This document shows positions 52,450 through 60,696 of a DNA stretch of 64,000 nt, one piece after another. The stretch's first letter is position 1. Each line of letters starts with the position of its first letter. The notes under the pieces were generated by a model. That model was not told where the DNA came from, did no database searches, and was given only the letters and a program-made list of their open reading frames with translations. The position numbers were made by a program, and so were the translations under genes. Source of the stretch: Phycisphaerae bacterium (lineage in GTDB: Bacteria; Planctomycetota; Phycisphaerae; Sedimentisphaerales; Anaerobacaceae); the NCBI GenBank assembly GCA_012744475.1, contig JAAYBV010000074.1, positions 1 to 64,000 on the forward strand, written 5' to 3'.

Positions 52450-53214
52450 ATGGATGCCGCAACCATATTGGGCATTGTCTTCGGGTGTGCCGTCATCATC
52501 TGGGCCATGGCGCTCGGCGGGAGCCTGCTGATCTTCTGGGATGTGCCATCCGTCGCCATCACGGTCGGCGGCATGCTGGCCTCTACGTTCATCCAATTCT
52601 CGCTGCCCCAGTGTTTGAGCATCTTCTCGGTCGTCAAGAAGACGTTCGTTGCGAAGATCCCGACGCCCGGAGAATTGACCACCAAGATGGTTGACTTCGC
52701 GACCATCAATCGTCGCGACGGCACGCTGGCCTTGGAGCCGGAAATCGGCAAGCTCAACGATCACTTCTTCGCCAAGGCCCTGCAACTGGTCGTCGACGGC
52801 CAGGACGCCGATGGCATCCGCGACTTCCTCTCGATGGAGATTCAATACATGCAGGACCGTCACGCGGTGGGCAAGAAGATCCTGGAATACATGGGTGCGG
52901 CCGCCCCCGCGTTCGGAATGGTTGGAACCCTCATCGGTCTGGTCCAGATGCTGCGAAACCTCTCCTCGCCCGACCAGATCGGGGCCGGCATGGCGGTAGC
53001 CTTGATCACCACGTTCTACGGCGCCATCCTAGCCAACCTGATCTTTTTGCCGCTGGCAGGCAAGCTCGGGCTCTATTCGAAGGCAGAGACCACCTCCAAG
53101 GAAATGATCGTCGAGGGGGTCTGCGCGATCGCCAACGGCGACAACCCGACGATTGTCCGCGAGAAGCTCCAGGTGTTCGTCTCCCAGCGCAAACGCGCAG
53201 AGAAGAAGGCGTAG
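52450..53214 (+). CDS. motA: Flagellar motor stator protein MotA
   Basis: 254 residues. Four membrane helices (TILGIVFGCAVIIWAMALGG, PSVAITVGGMLASTFIQFSL, AAPAFGMVGTLIGLVQMLRN, AVALITTFYGAILANLIFLP). The cytoplasmic loop between helices 2 and 3 carries the charged patch that meets FliG. The conserved prolines of the third and fourth helices are seen as AAAPAFGM and FLPLAGK. AGGAA precedes the start. Confidence 0.93.
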   Translation: MDAATILGIVFGCAVIIWAMALGGSLLIFWDVPSVAITVGGMLASTFIQFSLPQCLSIFSVVKKTFVAKIPTPGELTTKMVDFATINRRDGTLALEPEIGKLNDHFFAKALQLVVDGQDADGIRDFLSMEIQYMQDRHAVGKKILEYMGAAAPAFGMVGTLIGLVQMLRNLSSPDQIGAGMAVALITTFYGAILANLIFLPLAGKLGLYSKAETTSKEMIVEGVCAIANGDNPTIVREKLQVFVSQRKRAEKKA

Positions 53215-53221
53215 GCTCGCC

Positions 53222-53932
53222 ATGGGCAGACCGAAGAAAGAAGCAGAACCCGAGGAGGCCGCCGGCGCTCCGCTGTGGATGGTCACGTTCAGCGATTGCA
53301 TGAACCTGCTGCTGACGTTCTTCGTCTTGCTGGTGACCTTCTCCGCGTTCGGCCCGAGACAGGAGCAGAGAATCCTGAATTTCGGCAGCGCGATGCGCTC
53401 GGTCTTCGGAACGCCTGAAGACATGGGAGGCACCCTGGACAAGAGCGCCATCGTGGAAAGCCAGCGCGTGGTGGACACGGAACAGCCCGAGTACGGCAGT
53501 GAAAAACCCACCGACAGCACCACTTTGCGCAGCGGGTCACTGAACGAGGATCTCCAGCTCGCCGATTATCGCAGTCACAAGGTGTTCCTGATCCCGTCAC
53601 GCAAGGTCTTTCTGGGCCGAGGCAAAGCTCTGTCACCCGATGGACGGTATTTTCTGGCGATGGCAGCCGCCTTTCTCAGACAAGTGCCCGGCAGCGTGGT
53701 CATCAGCGAGAATGGTCCCATCAGACACACCGGCGACGCCGATCTTGGCTTGTCCCGAGCCTTGACCGTGCTTGAGCATCTCGTCTCCGCCGAAGGCCTA
53801 GGCCACGAGAGGCTTAGCATCGCCGCAGAAAGCATTGCCCCCCCTGAAGACACGGGCGGCTCCGCTCTGGTGTATCACCGACAGGAGCGGATGCTCGAGA
53901 TCGTTCTGCTGGAAGGGAGCGTGCAACAGTGA
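53222..53932 (+). CDS. motB: Flagellar stator protein MotB (first of two)
   Basis: 236 residues from ATG 53222. The single helix PLWMVTFSDCMNLLLTFFVL contains the ion-binding Asp (TFSD). The periplasmic part should be an OmpA-like peptidoglycan-binding domain but is hard to recognise: VFLIPSRKVFLGRGKALSPD, then VVISENGPIRHTGDADLGLS and RALTVLEHLVSAEGLGHERL, with the usual GHTD altered. It is followed at once by a second MotB-like gene, with GTGA overlap. Confidence 0.82.
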   Translation: MGRPKKEAEPEEAAGAPLWMVTFSDCMNLLLTFFVLLVTFSAFGPRQEQRILNFGSAMRSVFGTPEDMGGTLDKSAIVESQRVVDTEQPEYGSEKPTDSTTLRSGSLNEDLQLADYRSHKVFLIPSRKVFLGRGKALSPDGRYFLAMAAAFLRQVPGSVVISENGPIRHTGDADLGLSRALTVLEHLVSAEGLGHERLSIAAESIAPPEDTGGSALVYHRQERMLEIVLLEGSVQQ

Positions 53933-54684
53933 GCAAGAAGAGGGCAGAGGAAACCGCTCCGGGGGTTCCCATATGGATCATCACCTTCTCGGACATGACG
54001 ACGAACCTGCTGACGTTCTTCGTACTCCTGCTGAGCATGGGGCACGTCCGCGACGAGACACTCTTCGATGACGGGCAACGGGTCTCCGTGCTGTTTCTGG
54101 AATCAGTCAAAACAGGATTCGGGTTCCGGAACATTTCGGATTTTGAACACCCCATCGTCAAGTACTCCGTGGATGAACCTGAGCAGGCGCAAGGCATCAC
54201 CAAAGACGTCCGCGAGGAGCAAACCCGGCGGCTCTTCGATAACCTTCGGCGATCCATGCAGACCATGCCCTCGCAACTGAAGGGTGACCGGGTAGAGTTC
54301 CTGGTCGCCAATGTGCGCTTCGCGCCGAACCAGACCGTGTTGGATGAGGCCGGCAAGCAATGGCTGTTGCGCTTTTGTCTGAATGTCCGCGAGAGTCTCG
54401 ATCCCGCCGCTGCGATGTTGTATGTCGTCGGGGTGAGCGACAGGGGAGCCAGCGACTCTCCATCCCGCCTGCTGGCGGCCCGTCGATCCCAAGCCGTGGC
54501 TGTCTTCATGCGTCAGGCGTTGGGAGCGGCAACGACCGGCCGAGGCACAAACACTGCCGCTGGCGGTTCCCCTTGGAGGGTATTCTGGTGGGGCGCCGGT
54601 CCCGGCGCAAAATGGGGCGGACAGGATGCTCTGAGCCCCGGGCAATCCCAGATCCTGATCGCCGCCATGAAGACGACCGGCTGA
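53929..54684 (+). CDS. MotB-like stator protein (second of two)
   Basis: 251 residues from GTG 53929, overlapping the first motB stop; GGGAG upstream. The helix PIWIITFSDMTTNLLTFFVL again has the TFSD Asp. The periplasmic domain (VEFLVANVRFAPNQTVLDEA, AMLYVVGVSDRGASDSPSRL, LAARRSQAVAVFMRQALGAA) is a diverged OmpA-like fold; the tail is Gly/Ala-rich with RVFWWGAGPGAKWGGQD. The pair may form mixed stators; this is inference. Confidence 0.75.
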   Translation: MSKKRAEETAPGVPIWIITFSDMTTNLLTFFVLLLSMGHVRDETLFDDGQRVSVLFLESVKTGFGFRNISDFEHPIVKYSVDEPEQAQGITKDVREEQTRRLFDNLRRSMQTMPSQLKGDRVEFLVANVRFAPNQTVLDEAGKQWLLRFCLNVRESLDPAAAMLYVVGVSDRGASDSPSRLLAARRSQAVAVFMRQALGAATTGRGTNTAAGGSPWRVFWWGAGPGAKWGGQDALSPGQSQILIAAMKTTG

Positions 54685-54918
54685 CCGCCGCGGTCGTATA
54701 GTTTCTCTGCGCGCTGACCATTCTTCAGCCGTCCCGATAGACCTCCGGACTCTGGCGCTGCCGAAAAGCCCGCCCTCAACATGCACCAGGGTCCCGGCAC
54801 GCCGTTTGCATATCCGCCTATGACGCGGCACCCCGACCGTCATTGGGACGCGTCAGGCCGCCGTCGGCAGGAACGCTCCTTCGTGAATGACGCCGACGAG
54901 AACGATTTCGAGGTCCAT

Positions 54919-55404
54919 GTGAACGATCTGAAGAAAAGGAAGACACTGGTGATGTTTGCCGTGGTCGTCGTCGCCGGAGGGCTGATCGGCCTTGCCGCCC
55001 GCGCGACCGATCAGGAGAAAACGGCCCCTGTCCCGCCGGCGCAGAGAACCCTGTTCGATGATCTCAGCTTCGCCCAGGCGGGTCCCGAGGCGTCAGGCAA
55101 TCTCGGCAACAAGGAGCTGTTCTTCAAGATGATGCTCTCGGTCCTGCTCGTCGTGGGCCTGGGCGTCGGCGCCCTGTACCTGTCCAAGAGGGTGCTTCCC
55201 AACCTCACCAAGGCGTGCGGCAAAGAGATTCGCGTCGTCGAGACCACCTATCTCGGACCGCGCAAGGCGCTGCACCTGGTGGAGATCGGCAACCAGAGGC
55301 TGCTGATCGGCAGCACCAACGAGAGCATTGCCGCCCTGGCCCATGTCGGGGACACCTGGCTGGACCTGCCCAGGCAGGACATCGACAATCCGGTGAGTGC
55401 ATAG
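54919..55404 (+). CDS. fliO: Flagellar export protein FliO
   Basis: 161 residues. GTG 54919 is preferred: GAGG lies 5 bases upstream and it opens a signal-like segment (KRKTLVMFAVVVVAGGLIGL); an ATG at 54781 is less likely. A second helix FFKMMLSVLLVVGLGVGALY is followed by the FliO cytoplasmic domain with IRVVETTYLGPRKALHLVEI, NQRLLIGSTNESIAALAHV. It assists FliP assembly, and fliP begins directly after its stop. Confidence 0.85.
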   Translation: MNDLKKRKTLVMFAVVVVAGGLIGLAARATDQEKTAPVPPAQRTLFDDLSFAQAGPEASGNLGNKELFFKMMLSVLLVVGLGVGALYLSKRVLPNLTKACGKEIRVVETTYLGPRKALHLVEIGNQRLLIGSTNESIAALAHVGDTWLDLPRQDIDNPVSA

Positions 55405-56247
55405 ATGATGGCGATTCGAACCACCTTGACGGCGCTGCTGCTGGTCCTTGGGGCAGCGGTCACGACGTCGCACGGGCAGATGGCCGGCCCGATCGCGCCG
55501 CTGCCATTGCCCGGGGCGCCGTCCGACTCGACCACCGTTCCGCCATCGAACAACGTGCCGAGCCTGAACGACCTGGCGACCGTCCTCGACAAGGCCACCG
55601 CCAAAGAGGCGCAGGGCCGCGACTGGTCCACGCCCGTCAAGCTCGTCATCATCTTCAGCGGCCTGGCGATTCTGCCGAGCCTGCTGATGATGATGACGTC
55701 TTTCACCCGGATCGTGATCGTGTTGTCCTTCGCGCGGCGGGCCTTGAGCACCCAGAGCATACCCCCGACGGTGGCGGTCATCGGCCTGGCGCTGTTTCTG
55801 ACGCTGTACACGATGGCCCCGACGTATGCCAAGGTCAACACGGAAGCCATCCAGCCCTACCTCGCCGACAAGATCGACTTCACGAAGGCCACCGACACTG
55901 CGGCCGGGTGCATCAAAGAGTTCATGCTGCGTCAGAGCCGGCGCAACGACCTGGCGCTCTTTGTCCAGATGGCCAAGGTCGCCCCACCGACCACGCCCAT
56001 GGGCATCCCGCTGCACATCGTCATCCCGGCCTTCATCATCAGCGAATTCCGCACCGCCTTCGAGATCGGTTGCCTCCTGTTCATCCCCTTTCTGCTGATC
56101 GATATGGTCATCGCCAGCGTGCTGCTCAGCGCGGGCATGATGATGCTGCCGCCCGTGATGATTTCGCTGCCGTTCAAGCTGATCCTGTTCATCCTGGTCG
56201 ACGGCTGGGGGCTGCTGGCCAAGAGCCTCAGCCTCGGGTTCCAATGA
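55405..56247 (+). CDS. fliP: Flagellar export gate protein FliP
   Basis: 280 residues, start ATG 55405 abutting the fliO stop. Signal peptide, then LVIIFSGLAILPSLLMMMTS, FTRIVIVLSFARRALSTQSI, TPMGIPLHIVIPAFIISEFR, TAFEIGCLLFIPFLLIDMVI and SAGMMMLPPVMISLPFKLIL, the FliP signatures. Forms the FliPQR pore in the MS-ring. Confidence 0.95.
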   Translation: MMAIRTTLTALLLVLGAAVTTSHGQMAGPIAPLPLPGAPSDSTTVPPSNNVPSLNDLATVLDKATAKEAQGRDWSTPVKLVIIFSGLAILPSLLMMMTSFTRIVIVLSFARRALSTQSIPPTVAVIGLALFLTLYTMAPTYAKVNTEAIQPYLADKIDFTKATDTAAGCIKEFMLRQSRRNDLALFVQMAKVAPPTTPMGIPLHIVIPAFIISEFRTAFEIGCLLFIPFLLIDMVIASVLLSAGMMMLPPVMISLPFKLILFILVDGWGLLAKSLSLGFQ

Positions 56248-56297
56248 TGACCGGCCCCGGCCGCAACGGCGCACCCTGACAAAGAGGACTGGAATCT

Positions 56298-56567
56298 ATG
56301 GATAGCAGCTACGTGCTCTACCTCGGAAGACATACGCTGGAGACCGCCTTGCTCCTGTCGGCGCCGATCCTGATCACCTGCATGGCCGTGGGCGTCATCG
56401 TCACCCTGCTTCAGGCGGTCACGTCCATTCGCGACATGACGCTGACCATCGTGCCGAAGCTGCTGGCCGTCTGCGCTGCCAGCCTGCTGTTCGGCAGTTG
56501 GATGCTCCAGATCGCCTTGCGGTTCACCGCCGAAATCTTCGCCCAGATTCAGCATATCAAGTACTGA
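56298..56567 (+). CDS. fliQ: Flagellar export gate protein FliQ
   Basis: 89 residues, two helices. ETALLLSAPILITCMAVGVI, VTLLQAVTSIRDMTLTIVPK match FliQ over its full length. Part of the FliPQR gate. Confidence 0.94.
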   Translation: MDSSYVLYLGRHTLETALLLSAPILITCMAVGVIVTLLQAVTSIRDMTLTIVPKLLAVCAASLLFGSWMLQIALRFTAEIFAQIQHIKY

Positions 56568-56581
56568 CGGCGGAGGCCCCG

Positions 56582-57325
56582 ATGCTCGAAATCCTGCTCG
56601 GCTTCACCCTGGTCCTGACGCGCATCTCCGCTTTCTTCCTGATCCTTCCCGTCTTCGGGTGGCAGGCGATCCCGATGCAGATCAAGGTGGCCGCGACCGT
56701 GGTTCTCTCGGTCTTCTTCGCCGCCGTCGCGCCGCTCGGCATCGACGTAGCCGAGATCTCCACGCTCAAGGCGATGCTGTTGCTGGCCGGCGAAGCCACC
56801 TACGGCCTGGCCCTCGGAGTGATCGTCAGTTCGCTGTTTTCCGTGGTCAAGCTCAGCGGCCAGATTGTCGAGCGCGAGATGGGGCTGACGATGGCCGAGA
56901 TTCTGGACCCGTTGACCGGAGAGAACGGCCAGCCGCTCGGCGGTCTGCTGGAGATGATCTTCGTCCTGTTGTTCCTCAGCGCCAACGGCCACCATCTGTT
57001 CCTGCTGATCCTCTCGAAGAGCTACACCGCCTTCCCGGCCGGCACGATCCCGACGATCCAGATGCTGACCGGAGGGGTGCTCACGGCCGGCTCGGCCATG
57101 CTGATCGCGGCGCTGCGTCTGGCCGCTCCCATGTTGGCGGCGTTCATGGTCCTCATGGTGGCGTTGGCCCTGCTGGCGCGGCTGGTTCCCGAGATGAACA
57201 TTCTCTTCATCAGTATGCCGGTGCGCATCGGTCTGGGGCTGATTATGGCCGCGACGTTTCTGCCCTTCCTCAATGGGTATGTGACGGAGATGGCCGGTTG
57301 GATGGCGAAGCTGCTGCCGCTTTAG
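56582..57325 (+). CDS. fliR: Flagellar export gate protein FliR
   Basis: 247 residues, ATG 56582 with GGAGG upstream; earlier in-frame starts overlap fliQ. Six to seven helices with TRISAFFLILPVFGWQAIPM, LLAGEATYGLALGVIVSSLF, GENGQPLGGLLEMIFVLLFL and PEMNILFISMPVRIGLGLIM. Completes the FliPQR pore. Confidence 0.93.
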   Translation: MLEILLGFTLVLTRISAFFLILPVFGWQAIPMQIKVAATVVLSVFFAAVAPLGIDVAEISTLKAMLLLAGEATYGLALGVIVSSLFSVVKLSGQIVEREMGLTMAEILDPLTGENGQPLGGLLEMIFVLLFLSANGHHLFLLILSKSYTAFPAGTIPTIQMLTGGVLTAGSAMLIAALRLAAPMLAAFMVLMVALALLARLVPEMNILFISMPVRIGLGLIMAATFLPFLNGYVTEMAGWMAKLLPL

Positions 57326-57335
57326 AAGGATGATT

Positions 57336-57405
57336 GATTATGGATGATTGACGATGGCAGAAGCGGGACGTTCTCCCAACCATCAATCATCAATGATCCA
57401 TAGTC
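57336..57405. repeat. Imperfect AT-rich inverted repeat between fliR and flhB
   Basis: GATTATGGATGATTGACGATGG (first 20 bases, from 57336) is nearly the reverse complement of the stretch ending at 57405 (CCATCAATCATCAATGATCC, from 57380). Low GC and repeated GATGATT words set it apart from the surrounding operon. No long T run, so not a clear terminator. Confidence 0.6.
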
Positions 57406-57415
57406 ATTTTCGACG

Positions 57416-58498
57416 ATGGCCGACAAACCTGCTGCCGAAAGGACAGAGCAACCGACCCCGCGAAAGCTGGGGAAGGCCCGCGAAAAAGGGCAGGTCCCGC
57501 AGAGCCAGGACCTCGGCTCGGCCGTTACGCTTCTGGTGTTGTTTCTGAGTGTCGCGCTGCTGGGGCCCGGCCTGTTGGGCTGGGCCAAAGGTCAGGTCGA
57601 AGCGAGCGTGTCCGGGCAGATCGGCCCCATGGCCGACGCCGACACGTTTGCGGCGTACCTGAACGCCAATATCGTGGACGCGGTTGTCGTCATGCTGCCC
57701 ATCCTGGCCGCCATCAGTGTGGCCGGAATCGCCGCGAGCATCGCCATCGGGGGCGTGACGTTCAGTGCCGAGGCCGTGGGATTCAAGTGGGATGCCATCA
57801 ATCCCGTCTCCGTCATCCAGAGACTCGGCAACGTGCGATCGCTGGTCCGCCTGATCAGCTCGATCGCCAAGCTGCTCATCGTCGGTCTGATCGTCTGGCT
57901 CTACCTGCGGGACAAGCTGGAGACCATGGCCGCCCTCCGTTGGGCCTGGTCTTCGCAGTTGATCGGCGCCATCGCGTCGATGACCTTCGGCCTCGGGATC
58001 CGGGTGGGCATCGCCATCATCATCCTCGGGCTGGCCGACGCCCTCTATCAGAAGTGGCAGTACATTCAAGAGCTGAAGATGACCCGGCAGGAGGTCAAAC
58101 AGGAGCGCAAAGACAGCGAAGGCTCGCCGGAAATCAAGGGCCGAATCCGCCGCATTCAGATTCAGATGTCGATGAAACGCCTGATTCGCGAGGTGCCCAA
58201 AGCCAGCGTCATCCTGGTGAACCCGACGCACGTGGCGGTCGCGCTGCGGTATGAAGCCAAGACCATGGATGCGCCCGTCCTGCTGGCCAAGGGCGCCGAC
58301 CACGTGGCGCAGAAGATCATCGCCATCGGGCGATCGTACGGGATTCCAATCGTCCGACGGCCGGAAGTCGCCCGCGCCATCTACGCCTCCGTCCAGCCGG
58401 GACAGCGCATACCGGAATCGCTCTACATGGCGGTGGCGGAAGTTCTGGCGATGATCTACCGCCTGCGGCAAAGCCGCAAGGCGAAGGCCCGAAGGTAG
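57416..58498 (+). CDS. flhB: Flagellar export switch protein FlhB
   Basis: 360 residues. AERTEQPTPRKLGKAREKGQ at the N-terminus, four membrane helices to about residue 210, then a cytoplasmic domain with the autocleavage site VILVNPTHVAVALRYE (NPTH, cut between Asn and Pro). LAKGADHVAQKIIAIGRSYG follows. It interacts with FliK to change export specificity. Last gene of the plus-strand operon. Confidence 0.95.
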   Translation: MADKPAAERTEQPTPRKLGKAREKGQVPQSQDLGSAVTLLVLFLSVALLGPGLLGWAKGQVEASVSGQIGPMADADTFAAYLNANIVDAVVVMLPILAAISVAGIAASIAIGGVTFSAEAVGFKWDAINPVSVIQRLGNVRSLVRLISSIAKLLIVGLIVWLYLRDKLETMAALRWAWSSQLIGAIASMTFGLGIRVGIAIIILGLADALYQKWQYIQELKMTRQEVKQERKDSEGSPEIKGRIRRIQIQMSMKRLIREVPKASVILVNPTHVAVALRYEAKTMDAPVLLAKGADHVAQKIIAIGRSYGIPIVRRPEVARAIYASVQPGQRIPESLYMAVAEVLAMIYRLRQSRKAKARR

Positions 58499-58506
58499 TA
58501 CCAGCG

Positions 58507-58528
58507 GGCCGACGAGACCGGCCTTCTT
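58507..58528 (+). terminator. Terminator between flhB and fliD
   Basis: GGCCG (58507-58511) pairs with CGGCC (58519-58523), loop of 7, followed by TTCTT. The genes converge here. Confidence 0.5.
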
Positions 58529-58540
58529 CCCGGCAGACGC

Positions 58541-60568
58541 CTACTCATAGGACAGCAATCCCGACATCTGGCTTTGCAGCAGTGTCAGAGTCCTCTCGAG
58601 CCGTGCATACTTCGCAACCAGACGCGCCTCCACGCGCGACAGGCGGTCTTCCTCTGTCGCGATGCGGTCCTCCAGGTTCTCAATCTGCGACTCCACCGAC
58701 TCCTGGTCCAGTGTGAGCCATCCGTTCGTGGGCTTCAGGAATCCTTCGAGCACCTCCTTCATCGCCCCGGTGAATCCCTGCTTGACGCGGACCGTGGCGT
58801 TGAAGGTGCCGTCCTGGCTGAGATCGACGCTGAGCGTCAGGCCATTCTCCGCGTACAGCGGCGCCCCATTGTCATCAAACGTTCGGTCTCCGGTGACAAT
58901 GTTGCCGGCGAATATCGCATCGCGATAGGCGGATTCACCTTCCGGCTTGATCTTGGCGCTGGTGATGGCTCCTCCGGAAACCGTCACCTGCACGCTATAT
59001 GTCCCGCCTCTGGTATTCCTGCTCGAAGCGCTGTAGAACTGAACCACGTTGCTGTCGGAGCTGCCCGTCTTGTCGGCCCCGATCAGAGAAAGCACACCCA
59101 TGTAGTCCTTCGCGATCGCTTCGTCGAATGCAGTCGAATCCAGCGAGAGCAGACCGTCGCGGTCGAGTTCGAGACCGATTTGTCCCGGCATGAGGAAGCT
59201 GTCGACGTCCATAACGAAGCCGCTGGTTCGCTGAACCAGGGACGTCCGCAGATTGTTGGCAATGCTCGTGACGGTCGAGTCGCTCATCAGGAGGCCCGCG
59301 ATCCCCTGTGTGCTGTCGTATCCGGTGTTTGCCGTGATGAACGCCACCACGTCATTGTAGGCGTCCACCCACGACTGGAGCTTGTCCTTGACCGATTCGG
59401 TGTCGCGGGTCAGGCTCACTTGCACGGTCCCGGCGTCGTGCAGATGCAGCGTCACGCCGGAAATGGCGTCGTCAACCGTGTTCGAACTGCGACTGATCCA
59501 TTCATCGGCGCCCGGCGGAAAGCCATCCACCTTGATCTGAGAATCCTGGGCGGATTGCGTCTCGACGAAATCCGACCCGGCAAAGCCCGCCAGACTGGCC
59601 GTCACACTGCCCCCCTGCGTGGACTGGCTGATCGCCGGCAGGTCCAGCGTAGTGGACCCCGATCCGGGATTGTACGCCAAGCCGAGCGTCATCAGACTGA
59701 CGCCGCTGGTTTGGCTGGTCAACCGGATCTGACCGTTGACCAGCGTCGCCTTGGCCGTGCCTGAGAAGGCGTCATTGATCTCCCCGAGGAGATGATCCAG
59801 GGTCGTGTTCTCGTTGACGTTCAGCGTGTGGTTGACCACCGTGCCGTCGTGCATCGTGCCCGAGATGGTGATGGACTCGTCGCCCGTCAGCACGCCGCTG
59901 AATTGATCGAGCTTCTGGATCTTGTCGGTCACAGCGGCATTTTCCGTGCCCACGGTGAGGGAGGAGGTCGCCTGCCACACCTCCGTGTTGCTGGTGTTGA
60001 TCCTGATCTCGTAGTCCGAGCCGGCGTCGTTGCCGTTCAGTACGAGATGATACGCGTCATTATAGGACAGCAAATTCGCGGTCACGCCCGGGTTACTCGC
60101 GTCGTTGTTGATCAGCCCCACGAGCTCCTCCAGCGTCGTGTCCTCTGTGGTGGTGATGACCATCTCTTCGTTGTTGTACGAGAAGATGAACGTGCCGGCC
60201 CCAACGAGGCTTTCAGCATATTCCAGGCCGCTGGTGTGCACCCAGCGTTCCGCATTCGCCAGCCGGTTCACGACGACGGAATGGCTGCCCTCATAGGCCG
60301 TGTTGGACGATTCGGCCGAAAGGATATCCTCATCGCTGGTCTTGGTTCCGAAGGAACGGAGTTTCTTGGCGTCGGAAAGACCTTCGGCCGCCTCTTGCAG
60401 GGCCTCCAACTTCGTTTCCAGCGTGTTCAAGGCCTCCCGGCGATCGTCCCAAGTCTCTTTTCGTTCGACGTACTTGTCGCGCCGTTGCCCTTCAATCGCG
60501 ACCAATTGCTTGACCAGTGTCTCGGTGTCAATGCCCGTTGACAGGCCGGAAAGCCGCAATTCGCCCAT
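58541..60568 (-). CDS. fliD: Flagellar filament cap protein FliD (HAP2)
   Basis: 675 residues, ATG 60568. N-terminal domain: LSGLSTGIDTETLVKQLVAI, QRRDKYVERKETWDDRREAL, LNTLETKLEALQEAAEGLSD. Central surface domains are Thr/Ser-rich (about residues 90-480). C-terminal coiled-coil: LEDRIATEEDRLSRVEARLV, ARLERTLTLLQSQMSGLLSY. Longer than the usual 450-500 residues. Caps the filament and folds flagellin onto it. Confidence 0.93.
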   Translation of the reverse strand: MGELRLSGLSTGIDTETLVKQLVAIEGQRRDKYVERKETWDDRREALNTLETKLEALQEAAEGLSDAKKLRSFGTKTSDEDILSAESSNTAYEGSHSVVVNRLANAERWVHTSGLEYAESLVGAGTFIFSYNNEEMVITTTEDTTLEELVGLINNDASNPGVTANLLSYNDAYHLVLNGNDAGSDYEIRINTSNTEVWQATSSLTVGTENAAVTDKIQKLDQFSGVLTGDESITISGTMHDGTVVNHTLNVNENTTLDHLLGEINDAFSGTAKATLVNGQIRLTSQTSGVSLMTLGLAYNPGSGSTTLDLPAISQSTQGGSVTASLAGFAGSDFVETQSAQDSQIKVDGFPPGADEWISRSSNTVDDAISGVTLHLHDAGTVQVSLTRDTESVKDKLQSWVDAYNDVVAFITANTGYDSTQGIAGLLMSDSTVTSIANNLRTSLVQRTSGFVMDVDSFLMPGQIGLELDRDGLLSLDSTAFDEAIAKDYMGVLSLIGADKTGSSDSNVVQFYSASSRNTRGGTYSVQVTVSGGAITSAKIKPEGESAYRDAIFAGNIVTGDRTFDDNGAPLYAENGLTLSVDLSQDGTFNATVRVKQGFTGAMKEVLEGFLKPTNGWLTLDQESVESQIENLEDRIATEEDRLSRVEARLVAKYARLERTLTLLQSQMSGLLSYE

Positions 60569-60649
60569 GATTATCGACCCTTCATTGGCCGCCGACCCGG
60601 CGGCGCACAGAAATCCCCAGGGCTGTCGGAACTATCGACCCCGAGAGTG

Positions 60650-60676
60650 TTATCGTTCCGTCATGCGTAGTCCTGA
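60650..60676 (-). promoter_or_regulatory. Possible sigma28-type promoter for fliD
   Basis: Minus strand: TCAGGACT (60676-60669), 11 bases, AACGATAA (60657-60650). The -10 keeps CGATAA and the -35 resembles the flagellin one (TCAAGTCC). Weaker than the flagellin site. Confidence 0.4.
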
Positions 60677-60696
60677 AGCCTTTCATCCATTTTTTC

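Noticed and set aside
49191-52757. A minus-strand open frame of about 1190 codons
   Set aside because: It lies opposite fliH, fliI, fliJ, motE-like and motA, all clear matches. It has no family features.
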